From assembly GCA_018241765.1 (NCBI GenBank), contig JAFEDD010000041.1, forward strand, positions 1-64,000: a stretch of 64,000 nucleotides of DNA. The letters run 5' to 3'. Below the pieces are notes generated by a model. It was not told where the DNA came from and searched no databases. It saw nothing but the letters and a program-made list of their open reading frames with translations. Source of the stretch: Pseudomonadota bacterium (GTDB lineage: Bacteria > Pseudomonadota > Gammaproteobacteria > Burkholderiales > Casimicrobiaceae). Both the position numbers and the translations under genes were made by a program. Below, one piece after another: positions 35,249 to 44,031 of this stretch (its first letter is position 1; the number at the start of each line of letters is the position of its first letter).

Positions 35249-35695
35249 CTACTTGGCCGAGGGGACGGGAATCACCAGTCGGCCGGCGTGCTCGGCGACG
35301 AAGGACTCGCTGCTGCTGGTGGAACTGCCGTTGGCCGACTTCTGCGCGGTCTTGATGATGAGCTTCCTCACCGGCTTCAACGGCATGACCATGGTGCGGC
35401 CGTCGGGCGCCTTGCTGTCGGCGAGGCGGCGCAGATCGTCGGCGGTGAGCTCGGCGAGACGCAACTCCGTGAGTTTGGCGCCGAAGTCGGCGGCCATCAT
35501 CATCTGGTACATCTCGACCGCCATCGGGTCGGCACCCACGGTGTAGAGCAGCGCGTGGAGGGCCTTGCCGTCCTTTTTGACGAAGGCGCTACGATAGGCA
35601 TCGACGAACGCCTTCTCCTGGGCCGGCGTGACGGCGAACACACTGCCGGCGACCAGCGCGGCGGCAGCGACGAGCAACGTGGCGAGCGGTTTCAT
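35249..35695 (-). CDS. Secreted protein of unknown function
   Basis: A 148-residue protein with a clear Sec signal peptide (MKPLATLLVAAAALVAGSVF, cleavage near AVT). The mature part starts with a helical stretch (AFVDAYRSAFVKKDGKALHA) reminiscent of SnoaL-like/DUF4440 domains, but I cannot assign a family. A serine-rich segment (GSSTSSSES) lies near the C-terminus. Chosen start is ATG 35695. No linked partner is obvious. Confidence 0.6.
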   Translation of the reverse strand: MKPLATLLVAAAALVAGSVFAVTPAQEKAFVDAYRSAFVKKDGKALHALLYTVGADPMAVEMYQMMMAADFGAKLTELRLAELTADDLRRLADSKAPDGRTMVMPLKPVRKLIIKTAQKSANGSSTSSSESFVAEHAGRLVIPVPSAK

Positions 35696-35806
35696 GGTGC
35701 GTTCCTTCCTGAGTTGACGGTACCGCCAGCCATTCGGCGCGGCAGCTATCGGGACAGACGCAAGATGCATGCGCGGCGCGCCAACCCGTTGCGTTGCGTG
35801 GGGGTG

Positions 35807-36478
35807 TCAGCGCGGCAGCAGCGTCAAGAGATCGAGTGGCCGTGCAATTTCGTGCCGCGCGCCCCAGTCGCCCGCCGCTTCGTGGTCGGGCAGGTAGCCG
35901 TAACGTGCGAGTACCGGCAGCATGCCCGCGGTGCGGCTCGCGCGCATGTCCGCTTCGCCGTCGCCGACGAACCAGCAGTCCTCGACACCGACTTCGGCAT
36001 CGCTGGCGGCGAGCAGAAGCGGCGCCGGATGGGGCTTGGGGGTGGGCGTGCTGTCGCCGCAGACGACGGCCACGGGCGTGAATGCCCGGCCGCGCAGCAG
36101 TTCGTCGATCATCGGCTCGGCCAGACGCGAGTGCTTGTTGGTGACGATGCCCCAGGCGAGGCCGCGTCGTTCGAGCGCGATCAAGAGTTCGAGCACCCCG
36201 TCGAAAAGGTGCGAATGATCGAGCTTGCGGCGATCGTAGATGGCGAGAAAGCGCTTGCGTTGTTCGTCGAACGCCGCGTCGTCCGGGCGCAGCCCGAAGC
36301 CCGCCGTCAGCAGGCTGCGGGCACCGTAGGTGGCGTGTGGGCGCAGCGCTTCGTAAGGCAGGGGGTCGAGCCCGTCACTCGTGCGCATGTCGTTGATGGC
36401 GCCGGCGAGATCGGGCGCGCTGTCGACCAGCGTGCCGTCGAAATCGAAGAGGATGGCGCGAGGAGGGCGATGGCTCAT
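35807..36478 (-). CDS. gph: HAD-superfamily phosphatase, phosphoglycolate phosphatase-like
   Basis: A 223-residue HAD hydrolase. Motif I is ILFDFDGTLVDSAPDLAGAI with both aspartates, motif II is GIVTNKHSRLAE, the lysine of motif III is in PTPKPHPAPLLLA and motif IV is CWFVGDGEADMRAS. In proteobacteria this layout is usually Gph (2-phosphoglycolate salvage) or MupP (N-acetylmuramate-6-phosphate phosphatase). MupP would fit the AmpG-like permease nearby, so the gph name is provisional. Confidence 0.8.
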   Translation of the reverse strand: MSHRPPRAILFDFDGTLVDSAPDLAGAINDMRTSDGLDPLPYEALRPHATYGARSLLTAGFGLRPDDAAFDEQRKRFLAIYDRRKLDHSHLFDGVLELLIALERRGLAWGIVTNKHSRLAEPMIDELLRGRAFTPVAVVCGDSTPTPKPHPAPLLLAASDAEVGVEDCWFVGDGEADMRASRTAGMLPVLARYGYLPDHEAAGDWGARHEIARPLDLLTLLPR

Positions 36479-36523
36479 GCCCGGCGGCCCGTCAGGAGAC
36501 GTGAAAAAGGCAAAGTGGACGAT

Positions 36524-36644
36524 ACAACTTTTTCGTCAAATGACGTCCATGACGGGCTTGGCGGCAGGAAATGGCCAAAGTCGATAATGGGATAAATCAC
36601 GTTGCAAGCCCGTTATGGATGCGGTTTCCCGCAAAAAGTTGTTA
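36524..36644. repeat. Interspersed imperfect palindrome, copy 3
   Basis: This is the best-preserved copy, about 121 bp. Left: ACAACTTTTTCGTC, then TCCATGACGGGCTTGGCGG. Right: GCAAGCCCGTTATGGATGCG, then GCAAAAAGTTGTTA. The ends (ACAACTTTTT / AAAAAGTTGT) and inner arms are inverted repeats, so the whole unit can fold into one long hairpin. The nudB stop codon lies within its last three bases. Confidence 0.8.
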
Positions 36645-37145
36645 CTCGTTGTTCGTATAGGCGGCGCTGCGCCAGGCCGCCATTTTGACCGCGAGCACGG
36701 CAAAGGCGTCGGCGTTGCTCCAGGAGATGACCGTGCGCGCGGCCTCGGCGAGCGGCACCCAGCGAAAGGCGACGTGCTCGCGCGGCGCGAGGCGAGGGGG
36801 CAGCGGGGCTGGCATCCGCACGGCGAACAGGTGTTCGCGGTTGTGCGTGGTGCCCGGCGGGTAGCGGTGACGCCAGCGCGGGTAGATGCAATAGACGCTC
36901 TCGCAGCGCAGATCGAGCAGGCCACCGCATGCCGCCGCGTCGAAGCCGGTCTCCTCGGCCAGTTCGCGTGCGGCCGTCGCCGCGAAGGTTTCGCCGTCTT
37001 CCTGCGAACCGGTGACCGATTGCCAGAAGCCGGCGTAGTCGGCACGCTCGATCAGAAGCGTCTGCCCGTCCTCGGTGAATGGCGCTACCAGCACCGAACG
37101 CGGAATCTTTGGGCGCCGTGTCGGCGGCGCCGCCGCGTCGTCCAT
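36642..37145 (-). CDS. nudB: Dihydroneopterin triphosphate diphosphatase (NudB-type Nudix hydrolase)
   Basis: A 167-residue Nudix enzyme. The Nudix box is GSQEDGETFAATAARELAEE followed by TGF, with the helix REXXEE pattern intact. The N-terminus PRSVLVAPFTEDGQTLLIER and the WSNADAFAVLAVKM end match NudB, which removes pyrophosphate from dihydroneopterin triphosphate in folate synthesis. The start is ATG 37145. The last codons run into interspersed repeat copy 3, so the C-terminus (SAAYTNNE) may partly come from the repeat. Confidence 0.85.
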   Translation of the reverse strand: MDDAAAPPTRRPKIPRSVLVAPFTEDGQTLLIERADYAGFWQSVTGSQEDGETFAATAARELAEETGFDAAACGGLLDLRCESVYCIYPRWRHRYPPGTTHNREHLFAVRMPAPLPPRLAPREHVAFRWVPLAEAARTVISWSNADAFAVLAVKMAAWRSAAYTNNE

Positions 37146-37150
37146 GCCGC

Positions 37151-37474
37151 TCAGACGAGCACCGTGTGAAAGTCGCGACCACGCTCGCGCCACCAGTCGG
37201 CCGCTTCGCCGAGAATGTCCGCAAGCGTCGTCCACTCGGCGCCGAAGCGGCGCTCGGCGCCCGCGCTGCCCATGAGCAGCACGCAGATCGAACCGCTCTT
37301 TGCCCACTGCTCGTCCATCAGGCAATCGGCCAGCGCGTCCCAGTTGTGCCCGAAGTGGCGCGGCAGCGCAAGCCCCGTGGCCAGCGTTTCGAGCAGAGCC
37401 TTCTTCGAGCGCACGCCCTTGAGTTCGACGCGCAGCACGCGATCGGCGCGGCCGTCGTGGATGGATGAATTCAT
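37151..37474 (-). CDS. Barstar-family ribonuclease inhibitor
   Basis: A 107-residue barstar-fold protein. The core ALPRHFGHNWDALADCL matches barstar's inhibitory helix and loop; Asp46 and Asp50 align by eye with the barnase-contacting Asp35 and Asp39. It has no signal peptide, so it acts in the cytoplasm. The gene directly upstream on the same strand encodes a secreted RNase Sa-like enzyme, 22 bp before this ATG, so this is most likely its cognate inhibitor, protecting the producer from enzyme that fails to leave the cell. Confidence 0.87.
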   Translation of the reverse strand: MNSSIHDGRADRVLRVELKGVRSKKALLETLATGLALPRHFGHNWDALADCLMDEQWAKSGSICVLLMGSAGAERRFGAEWTTLADILGEAADWWRERGRDFHTVLV

Positions 37475-37496
37475 CGTCGTCACCTCGACCGTCCGC

Positions 37497-37865
37497 TCAG
37501 CGAACGATGCACTTGAAGGATTGGTAATGGTCGTCGCTGTAGTAGCACGGGTCGGTGGCACGCTGGTCGCCGCCGCAGACGATGCGCCGCGCGCCACGGT
37601 TGCGGGCGCCGGGCGTGCGCACCGTGTATTCGTGGTAGAAGCCACGCGGCGCCTTCGGCAGCAGGCGTTCACGATTGCCGAAGATCACGCCGTCGCGCCC
37701 GTTGGGAAACGGGCCGCCCGCCGCGATCAGCGCGAGCGTCGTTCGTCCCTGCGCCGGCAGATCGTTGACGCTGATGGCCTCGCCCACCGCGCAGGCGCTG
37801 CGTGCATGACTGGGCGCCGCGGCAAGGAGCGCGATGAGGGGCAGGGCAAGGATGAGCTTTCGCAT
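37497..37865 (-). CDS. Secreted guanyl-specific ribonuclease, RNase Sa/barnase-like
   Basis: A 122-residue protein with a Sec signal peptide (MRKLILALPLIALLAAAPSH, cleavage near AHARS). The mature enzyme is about 100 residues, like RNase Sa. DGVIFGNRERLLP, YHEYTVRTPGARNRGARRIV and YYSDDHYQSF align closely with RNase Sa by eye. The catalytic set is intact: Glu79 (YHEYT), Arg93/94 and His113. It should cleave RNA after G outside the cytoplasm. It is cotranscribed with the barstar gene. Two cysteine pairs may form disulfides. Confidence 0.88.
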   Translation of the reverse strand: MRKLILALPLIALLAAAPSHARSACAVGEAISVNDLPAQGRTTLALIAAGGPFPNGRDGVIFGNRERLLPKAPRGFYHEYTVRTPGARNRGARRIVCGGDQRATDPCYYSDDHYQSFKCIVR

Positions 37866-37964
37866 GGGAGTCTCCGCAAGGCGCATCAGGAACCTCTGAA
37901 TTACCCACCGCGCCGCAGGATCGGGAAGTTAGCTTAGCGTAACGCACTGCCGCCGGACACACCA

Positions 37965-38387
37965 TCAGCGTGTCGCACGCCAGCGCAGATAGTCCACCGC
38001 GAGGCAGCGATCGGAGACGACGGCGATGCCGGCGTCGCGAGCGACGCGCGCGGCGGCGTCGTTGGCGATGCCCCGTTGCATCCAGAGGACCATCGGTCGC
38101 GGCTGCATGGCGGCCGCTTCGCGCGCGACGGCGAGCATCGCGTCGCTGCGCCGAAAGCAGTCGACGATGTCGACCGGTTCGCTGATGTCGACCAGGTCGG
38201 CATGGCATCGCTCGCCGAGGATGGTGGTGCCCGCCGCGAGGGGATTGACTGCGAAGATCCGGAAACCCTCGCGCTGCATCGTGCGCGCCACGTCATGGCT
38301 CGGCCGCGCCGGGTCGGGCGACAGCCCCACCACCGCGATCGTGCGCGCCGTGGTGAAGAGCGTGTCGAAGTCGATCTCGGCGGTCAT
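37965..38387 (-). CDS. CoA-binding domain protein (YccU-like)
   Basis: A 140-residue Rossmann-type CoA-binding protein. TIAVVGLSPDPARPSHDVAR near the N-terminus and VDIVDCFRRSDAMLAVAREA are characteristic, as is the late MQRGIANDAAARVARDAGI. The biochemical role of these single-domain proteins is unknown. I start at ATG 38387; a TTG at 38411 that would overlap the crystallin gene's stop is a weaker alternative. Confidence 0.85.
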   Translation of the reverse strand: MTAEIDFDTLFTTARTIAVVGLSPDPARPSHDVARTMQREGFRIFAVNPLAAGTTILGERCHADLVDISEPVDIVDCFRRSDAMLAVAREAAAMQPRPMVLWMQRGIANDAAARVARDAGIAVVSDRCLAVDYLRWRATR

Positions 38388-38407
38388 CGCGCCCGCGGTC
38401 GCCTGCG

Positions 38408-39661
38408 TCAACGCAGACGCCGGAACGAGGAAATCACATCGTTCATGCCGGGTGGCATGTCGCGGTATTGCCCCGGGCCGAGCGTGATGCAGCGGCCCCG
38501 GAACTCCGAGTCCTCACAGAACTGCCAGGTGCCACTGGCGATGAAGATCGACGAGGTCTTGTCGTTCATGCCGGTGGGCGAGAGGTCGCTGAGGTCGCCG
38601 AACGCACGCAGCGACCGGCCGCCGAAATCGCTGTCCTCATAGAGCCAGACGGGATGCGCCGTGCGTCCGGCCCCCGCGTCCATGACGACGTAGTTGCCGC
38701 CGCCGACCCCGCCCGCACCCCAGCCGCCGCCGCTACCGGAGACGACGCGCATCGAGGAAATCGCCAGATTGAGTTCTCGCGGCAGGCGGGCGTAGTCGCC
38801 CGGCGCGAACACCATGCAGTTGCCGCCATAGTCGCGATCTTCGCAGGCTTCCCACTGCCCCGCGTAGACGCGCAGCGACTGGATGCGGTCATTGAAGCCG
38901 CTGTTGCGCAGGTTGTCGATGTCGCGGTCGATGCTCATCGACATGCCGCTGAAGTTCGGGCCGGTGAAGGCATCGACGCGCGCCCGCCCACCGCTCCAAT
39001 TCGGCGGCACGACCGGAGGCGCCAGAACCGGCGGCATCGGCTGCACGGCCGGCGGACGCCCGCCATCGACGACGCGCACGCTGACGATGCGGTTGTTCAG
39101 TTGCGCTCCGAGGTCGGCGTATTGCCCCGGGGGCAGCGCCTGGCAGCGTCCGGAGAAGTTGTAGTCGGTACACACCTCCCAGGTGCCGCCGCTGACGATG
39201 GCGGAGCCCGCCTGTGCCGCGAAGCCCATGCCCTGGCTGTCGAGATTGGCCATGTCCTGTTGCACCGTGACACTGCGGCCACCGAAGTTGGCGCGGTCGA
39301 AGAGCTGCATGCGCGCGCCGGCGTAACCGCTGTCGGTGGCGACGTTGCCCGCGTGGCGCAGCGAGCGAATCGCGGTGCCGAAGCGGTCACCGAAATCGCG
39401 GTAGTCGCCGGGCGTCAGGCGACGGCAATCGCCGCGAAAATTCGGCTCCGTGCAGGCATCCCACAGGCCGTCAGCGATGCGGATGGAGCGTGCGGAGCCG
39501 ATCGCAAATGCCGCTTCGGAGCGCGACAGCCGCAGGTATTCACCGGTGAAGTCGCGGCCGCTATAGACCCAGGCATCGGCACTCATGGCGAGCGCGGGCA
39601 GCAGCGAGCACGCGGCGAGCGTGAGTAGACGTGTCCATGACACGGTAGCGAACGGGTTCAT
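38408..39661 (-). CDS. Exported beta/gamma-crystallin protein with four domains
   Basis: A 417-residue protein. Signal peptide at residues 1-28 (hydrophobic LLTLAACSLLPALA). Eight Greek-key motifs follow, in alternating pairs such as NFGGRSVTV and GRCQALPPGQYADLG, making four beta/gamma-crystallin domains: two N-terminal, then a Pro-rich linker (PAVQPMPPVLAPPVVPP) and two more with a Gly-rich linker. Each domain has paired cysteines (for example WEACEDRDYGGNC). Bacterial members often bind calcium and are made under stress; I do not see strong N/D-N/D-X-S/T-S calcium sites, so binding is uncertain. Confidence 0.85.
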   Translation of the reverse strand: MNPFATVSWTRLLTLAACSLLPALAMSADAWVYSGRDFTGEYLRLSRSEAAFAIGSARSIRIADGLWDACTEPNFRGDCRRLTPGDYRDFGDRFGTAIRSLRHAGNVATDSGYAGARMQLFDRANFGGRSVTVQQDMANLDSQGMGFAAQAGSAIVSGGTWEVCTDYNFSGRCQALPPGQYADLGAQLNNRIVSVRVVDGGRPPAVQPMPPVLAPPVVPPNWSGGRARVDAFTGPNFSGMSMSIDRDIDNLRNSGFNDRIQSLRVYAGQWEACEDRDYGGNCMVFAPGDYARLPRELNLAISSMRVVSGSGGGWGAGGVGGGNYVVMDAGAGRTAHPVWLYEDSDFGGRSLRAFGDLSDLSPTGMNDKTSSIFIASGTWQFCEDSEFRGRCITLGPGQYRDMPPGMNDVISSFRRLR

Positions 39662-39904
39662 GCGAAGCTCTCCTGAAAGCAAAGGGTGCCGCCGACGTCG
39701 GAACGTCGGCCGCGCCACGGGCGCCACGGCAACGCCGGAGGTTTGGCGCGCGTTGACGATGGGGTAAAGCGTAGCCCATCGCGCCGTTGCCGACACGGCG
39801 AAGATTCTGATTGCCGCGCGATCCGTGTCGGCCGGGCTCGCTTCCCGCGTCTCACGCTCACCGCGGATAATGTCGGCCCATTCGGGAACAACACGGAGCA
39901 AGGC

Positions 39905-40654
39905 ATGACGGTTCGACGCGCTCGCTGGGTGATCGGAAACTGGAAGATGAACGGCTCGCTCGCGGCGAACGCCACGCTGCTCGCGGGGCTCGTCACCGCG
40001 CCGCGCGCGGATGCGGCGCGTCTGGCGGTGTGTGTGCCCTATCCGTACCTTGCGCAGGCGCAGGCGGCGCTCGCGCAAAGCGCCGTCGCGTGGGGGGCAC
40101 AGGATCTGAGCGCTGCGGCCAGTGGCGCCTATACCGGGCAGGTCAGCGCCACGATGCTGACCGAGTTCGGCGCCTCGCTCGTTTTGGTGGGTCACTCCGA
40201 ACGTCGTCAGTACAACGGCGAGACGAGCGCCCTCGTCGCCGCCAAGGCCGCCGTCGCCCTCGCCGCCGGCCTGACTCCGGTCATCTGCGTCGGCGAAACG
40301 CTGGCCGAGCGCGACGCGGGACGGGCGCAGGTGGTCGTTGCCGAGCAGCTCGCAGCCTGCGCTGACGTGCTGCGCGATGGCGGTGCCCGCGTGGTCGTGG
40401 CCTATGAACCGGTATGGGCCATCGGCACCGGGCGCACGGCGAGCCCGAGCGAAGCGCAGGCCATGCACGCGGCGATCCGGGCCGAAATCGCCCGCCTCGG
40501 TGGCGCTGCCGCCGCGACGAGCCTTCTGTACGGCGGCAGCGTGAAGGCAAGCAACGCCGCCGAACTCTTCGCGCAGCCCGACATCGATGGCGGCCTGATC
40601 GGCGGTGCGTCACTGGTCGCCGCCGAGTTCCTTGCCATCGCAGCCGCTGCCTGA
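39905..40654 (+). CDS. tpiA: Triosephosphate isomerase
   Basis: A 249-residue TIM barrel. Catalytic residues are visible: Lys in WVIGNWKMNGS, His in LVGHSERRQYNGE and Glu in VVAYEPVWAIGTGRTASP; the phosphate loop is SLLYGGSVKASNA. It interconverts DHAP and glyceraldehyde-3-phosphate. ATG 39905 gives the standard family N-terminus. It opens the tpiA-secG-tRNA-Leu-nuo block that is typical of Betaproteobacteria. Confidence 0.97.
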   Translation: MTVRRARWVIGNWKMNGSLAANATLLAGLVTAPRADAARLAVCVPYPYLAQAQAALAQSAVAWGAQDLSAAASGAYTGQVSATMLTEFGASLVLVGHSERRQYNGETSALVAAKAAVALAAGLTPVICVGETLAERDAGRAQVVVAEQLAACADVLRDGGARVVVAYEPVWAIGTGRTASPSEAQAMHAAIRAEIARLGGAAAATSLLYGGSVKASNAAELFAQPDIDGGLIGGASLVAAEFLAIAAAA

Positions 40655-40691
40655 GAGGGGGCAGCGCGTCCGACCGCGGCCGCGCGGTGTA

Positions 40692-40697
40692 TATAAT
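40692..40697 (+). promoter_or_regulatory. Possible -10 box upstream of secG
   Basis: TATAAT lies nine bases before the secG ATG in a GC-rich stretch. No convincing -35 is seen at 16-18 bp, and such a short distance would imply an almost leaderless transcript. Confidence 0.25.
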
Positions 40698-40705
40698 GGC
40701 GGGCT

Positions 40706-41080
40706 ATGGAATTCGTTCTTCTTGTAGTGCACCTGGTTGCTGCTGCGGCGATTTTGGTGCTTGTCTTGCTCCAGCATGGCAAGGGCGCCGATATGGGTGC
40801 AGCGTTCGGCAGCGGGTCGGCCGGCAGCGTGTTCGGGTCGGCCGGTTCGGCCAACTTCCTGAGCCGCTCCACCGGTGTCGCCGCAGCCGTGTTTTTCGCG
40901 ACCAGCATCGCGCTGACCTACTACGGATCGCATCGCGCAACCAGCGGTGGCGGTGTCATGCAAGGCGTGACCGGCGAGCCCGCCAAGTCACAGTCGAGCG
41001 CGCCGGCATCGACGCCAGCGCCGGCTGCTCCCGGTGCGCCGAGCGGGTCGAGCGCGCCGAAGTCCGATGTGCCGAAATAG
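40706..41080 (+). CDS. secG: Protein-export membrane protein SecG
   Basis: A 124-residue SecYEG subunit. The first helix is VLLVVHLVAAAAILVLVLLQ, followed by the conserved HGKGADMGAAFGSGSAGSVF and GSANFLSRSTGVAAAVFFAT loop-helix region. The C-terminal tail is Ala/Pro/Ser-rich, as in other betaproteobacterial SecG. It lies between tpiA and tRNA-Leu. Confidence 0.94.
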   Translation: MEFVLLVVHLVAAAAILVLVLLQHGKGADMGAAFGSGSAGSVFGSAGSANFLSRSTGVAAAVFFATSIALTYYGSHRATSGGGVMQGVTGEPAKSQSSAPASTPAPAAPGAPSGSSAPKSDVPK

Positions 41081-41116
41081 CAGGGTGTTATTGATCGAGC
41101 GTAAGGTTTCTTTTCC

Positions 41117-41201
41117 GCCGTCGTGGTGAAATTGGTAGACACGCTATCTTGAGGGGGTAGTGGCGAAAGCTGTGCGAGTTCGAGTCTCGCCGACGGCACC
41201 A
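41117..41201 (+). tRNA. tRNA-Leu(GAG)
   Basis: 85 bases including the encoded CCA. Acceptor GCCGTCG pairs with CGACGGC; the D-arm begins GTGGTGAAATTGGTAGACA; the anticodon stem CTATC/GGTAG encloses the loop TTGAGGG with anticodon GAG; the long variable arm identifies a class II leucine tRNA; the T-arm is GCGAGTTCGAGTCTCGC. A terminator follows about 40 bp downstream. Confidence 0.96.
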
Positions 41202-41239
41202 ACAACAGCAGTCCTGGCAGCGCTTCGCCAGGCACAAGG

Positions 41240-41272
41240 AGGCGGGGCCACCACGTGTTCCGCCTTTTTTTT
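41240..41272 (+). terminator. Rho-independent terminator after tRNA-Leu
   Basis: AGGCGG (extended by two G-U pairs) and CCGCCT form the stem, followed by eight T. It ends the secG/tRNA-Leu transcript shortly before nuoA, so the nuo operon either has its own promoter or depends on read-through. Confidence 0.8.
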
Positions 41273-41287
41273 GGGGATTTTTGAGAG

Positions 41288-41647
41288 ATGTCGCTAGAAG
41301 CCTATGTCCCGATCCTGATGTTCATGATCGTGGCGCTCGCGTTCGGCTGCGTGCTGCTCATCGTCGGCTGGGTCGCCTCGCCGTCGCGCCCCGATCCCGA
41401 CAAGATGGCCCCGTACGAGTGCGGCTTCGAGGCCTTCGAGGACGCCCGCATGCGCTTCGATGTGCGCTATTACCTCGTGGCAATCCTCTTCATCCTGTTC
41501 GACCTCGAAATCGCGTTCCTCTTTCCGTGGGCCGTTGCGCTGAAGGAAGTGGGTACCGTCGGCTTCGCCGCGATGATGGTCTTTCTCGCCATTCTCACGG
41601 TCGGCTTCATCTACGAATGGAAGAAAGGTGCACTCGATTGGGAATGA
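41288..41647 (+). CDS. nuoA: NADH-quinone oxidoreductase subunit A
   Basis: A 119-residue three-helix membrane subunit. [20 protein letters not shown] and [15 protein letters not shown] are the family's conserved loop and second helix. NuoA sits near the quinone channel of complex I with NuoH and NuoJ. It is the first of fourteen nuo genes, all on the plus strand in standard order A to N, and lies 15 bp after the tRNA terminator. Confidence 0.97.
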   Translation: MSLEAYVPILMFMIVALAFGCVLLIVGWVASPSRPDPDKMAPYECGFEAFEDARMRFDVRYYLVAILFILFDLEIAFLFPWAVALKEVGTVGFAAMMVFLAILTVGFIYEWKKGALDWE

Positions 41648-41687
41648 TCGACTGCGACACTTTCGGCACAACGGAGCGCACTGAATC

Positions 41688-42167
41688 ATGAGCCTCGAAG
41701 GCGTCCTCGAAAAAGGCTTCGTCACCACGAGCCTCGACACGCTGATCAACTGGTCGCGCAACGGCTCGATGTGGCCGGTGACGTTCGGTCTTGCTTGCTG
41801 CGCGGTCGAGATGATGCATGCCGGCGCGGCACGCTACGACCTCGATCGCTTCGGCATCGTCTTTCGGCCCAGCCCGCGGCAATCCGACGTGATGATCGTC
41901 GCCGGAACGCTATGCAACAAGATGGCGCCCGCGCTGCGCAAGGTGTATGACCAGATGGCGGAGCCGCGTTGGGTGATCTCGATGGGCTCATGCGCCAATG
42001 GGGGTGGCTACTACCACTACAGCTATTCCGTCGTGCGCGGCTGCGACCGCATCGTGCCGGTCGACGTGTACGTGCCCGGCTGCCCGCCAACGTCAGAGGC
42101 GTTGATCTACGGCATCCTGCAGTTGCAGAACAAGATTCGGCGCACCAACACCATCGCGCGCGCTTGA
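41688..42167 (+). CDS. nuoB: NADH-quinone oxidoreductase subunit B
   Basis: A 159-residue peripheral-arm subunit carrying the terminal 4Fe-4S cluster N2. The adjacent cysteines are in [15 protein letters not shown], with the other ligands in [12 protein letters not shown] and [10 protein letters not shown]. It passes electrons to ubiquinone at the NuoB-NuoD interface. Confidence 0.98.
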   Translation: MSLEGVLEKGFVTTSLDTLINWSRNGSMWPVTFGLACCAVEMMHAGAARYDLDRFGIVFRPSPRQSDVMIVAGTLCNKMAPALRKVYDQMAEPRWVISMGSCANGGGYYHYSYSVVRGCDRIVPVDVYVPGCPPTSEALIYGILQLQNKIRRTNTIARA

Positions 42168-42183
42168 TGGGGAACCTCGTCGC

Positions 42184-42759
42184 ATGTTGAAAGAAATCAT
42201 CTCCGACGTGTTGGGCAGCAAGGCGGTCTCGATCGTCGCGGCGCTCGACGAGGTGACCGTCGAAGTTGCCGCCCGCGATTGGCTGGAGGTCGGCCGCATG
42301 CTGCGCGATCACCCGAAGGCGCGCTTCGATACGCTGATCGACCTCTGTGGCGTCGATTTCTCGGCGTATGGCAACGGCGAACGCGAAGGTCCGAAGTACG
42401 CTGTCGTGGTGCACTTGCTCTCCGTCGCGTTGAACCAGCGCCTTCGCGTGCGGTGCTTTGCAGCGGACGATGATTTCCCGGTGCTGCCCACGCTGGTCGA
42501 GGTCTGGCCCTCCGCCAACTGGTTCGAGCGCGAAGCGTTCGATCTCTTCGGCATCGTATTCGAGGGCCATCCCGATCTGCGCCGCATCCTGACCGACTAC
42601 GGCTTCGTTGGCCATCCGTTCCGCAAGGATTTCCCGGTTTCCGGTTACGTCGAAATGCGCTACGACCCTGAACAACGGCGTGTCCTCTACCAACCCGTCA
42701 CCATCGAGCCGCGCGAGAACGTCCCGCGCATCGTGCGTGACGACAGCTACGCGCACTGA
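42184..42759 (+). CDS. nuoC: NADH-quinone oxidoreductase subunit C
   Basis: A 191-residue subunit, separate from NuoD (in E. coli the two are fused). Conserved sequences: [33 protein letters not shown] and [20 protein letters not shown]. It stabilises the quinone-binding module of the hydrophilic arm. Confidence 0.97.
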   Translation: MLKEIISDVLGSKAVSIVAALDEVTVEVAARDWLEVGRMLRDHPKARFDTLIDLCGVDFSAYGNGEREGPKYAVVVHLLSVALNQRLRVRCFAADDDFPVLPTLVEVWPSANWFEREAFDLFGIVFEGHPDLRRILTDYGFVGHPFRKDFPVSGYVEMRYDPEQRRVLYQPVTIEPRENVPRIVRDDSYAH

Positions 42760-42769
42760 GGCATCGACC

Positions 42770-44023
42770 ATGGCTGAACTGCGCAATTACACGATGAACT
42801 TCGGGCCGCAACATCCGGCGGCCCACGGCGTGTTGCGACTGGTGCTCGAACTCGATGGCGAGACCATCGAGCGGGCCGACCCGCACATCGGACTTCTGCA
42901 CCGCGCGACGGAGAAACTGGCCGAGACGAAAACGTACCTGCAGGCGCTGCCCTACATGGATCGCCTCGACTATGTGTCGATGATGGCGAACGAGCACGCC
43001 TATTGCATGGCCATCGAAAAGCTGTTGCAGCTCGAGGTGCCGGAGCGGGCGCAGTACATCCGGGTGATGTTCGATGAGGTCACGCGACTGCAGAACCATC
43101 TGCTTTGGCTCGGCTGCCACGCGCTCGACGTCGGTGCGATGACGGTGTTCCTCTACTGCTTCCGCGAACGCGAAGATCTGTTCGACGCCTACGAGGCCGT
43201 GTCCGGTGCACGCATGCATGCCGCGTATTACCGACCGGGCGGCGTCTATCGCGACCTGCCCGATCGCATGCCGCAGTATCAGGCATCGAAGGTTCACAAC
43301 GCCGCCGCGGTCAAGCGGATGAACCACAACCGTGAGGGTTCGCTGCTCGACTTCCTCGAGGATTTCACGCAACGTTTCCCCGGCTGTGTCGACGATTACG
43401 AAACGCTGCTGACCGACAACCGCATCTGGAAGCAACGCACGGTCGGCATCGGGGTGGTGAGCCCCGAACGCGCGTTGGCGCTCGGGTTTACCGGCGCCAT
43501 GTTGCGCGGTTCCGGTATCGCGTGGGACATTCGGCGCAAGCAGCCGTACGAGGTGTATTCGCGGCTCGACTTCGGCATTCCCGTCGGTGTGAATGGCGAT
43601 TGCTACGACCGCTATCTGGTGCGCATGCAGGAGATGCGCGAATCCAACAAGATCATCAAGCAGTGCATCGCCTGGTTGCGCGCAAACCCCGGTCCCGTCA
43701 TCACCGGCAACAACAAGGTCGCCCCGCCGAAGCGGGAAGCCATGAAGACCAACATGGAAGACCTGATTCATCACTTCAAGCTCTTCACCGAGGGCATGCA
43801 TGTTCCGCCGGGCGAGGCCTACGCGGCGATCGAGCATCCGAAGGGCGAGTTCGGTGTCTACATCGTCTCCGATGGCGCCAACAAGCCGTACCGCGTGAAA
43901 TTGCGTGCGCCGGACTTTGCCCATCTCGCCGCGCTCGACGAAATGTCGCGCGGGCACATGATTGCCGACGTCGTGGCCATCATCGGTACGCAGGACATCG
44001 TCTTCGGTTCGATCGACAGGTAA
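42770..44023 (+). CDS. nuoD: NADH-quinone oxidoreductase subunit D
   Basis: A 417-residue subunit related to the large subunit of NiFe hydrogenases, with ubiquinone-binding residues. The family start is [20 protein letters not shown]; later [14 protein letters not shown] and the C-terminal [12 protein letters not shown]. Start ATG 42770 ([10 protein letters not shown]) is ten bases after the nuoC stop; the open frame reaching further upstream lies within nuoC. Confidence 0.98.
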   Translation: MAELRNYTMNFGPQHPAAHGVLRLVLELDGETIERADPHIGLLHRATEKLAETKTYLQALPYMDRLDYVSMMANEHAYCMAIEKLLQLEVPERAQYIRVMFDEVTRLQNHLLWLGCHALDVGAMTVFLYCFREREDLFDAYEAVSGARMHAAYYRPGGVYRDLPDRMPQYQASKVHNAAAVKRMNHNREGSLLDFLEDFTQRFPGCVDDYETLLTDNRIWKQRTVGIGVVSPERALALGFTGAMLRGSGIAWDIRRKQPYEVYSRLDFGIPVGVNGDCYDRYLVRMQEMRESNKIIKQCIAWLRANPGPVITGNNKVAPPKREAMKTNMEDLIHHFKLFTEGMHVPPGEAYAAIEHPKGEFGVYIVSDGANKPYRVKLRAPDFAHLAALDEMSRGHMIADVVAIIGTQDIVFGSIDR

Positions 44024-44031
44024 ACAGCAAG

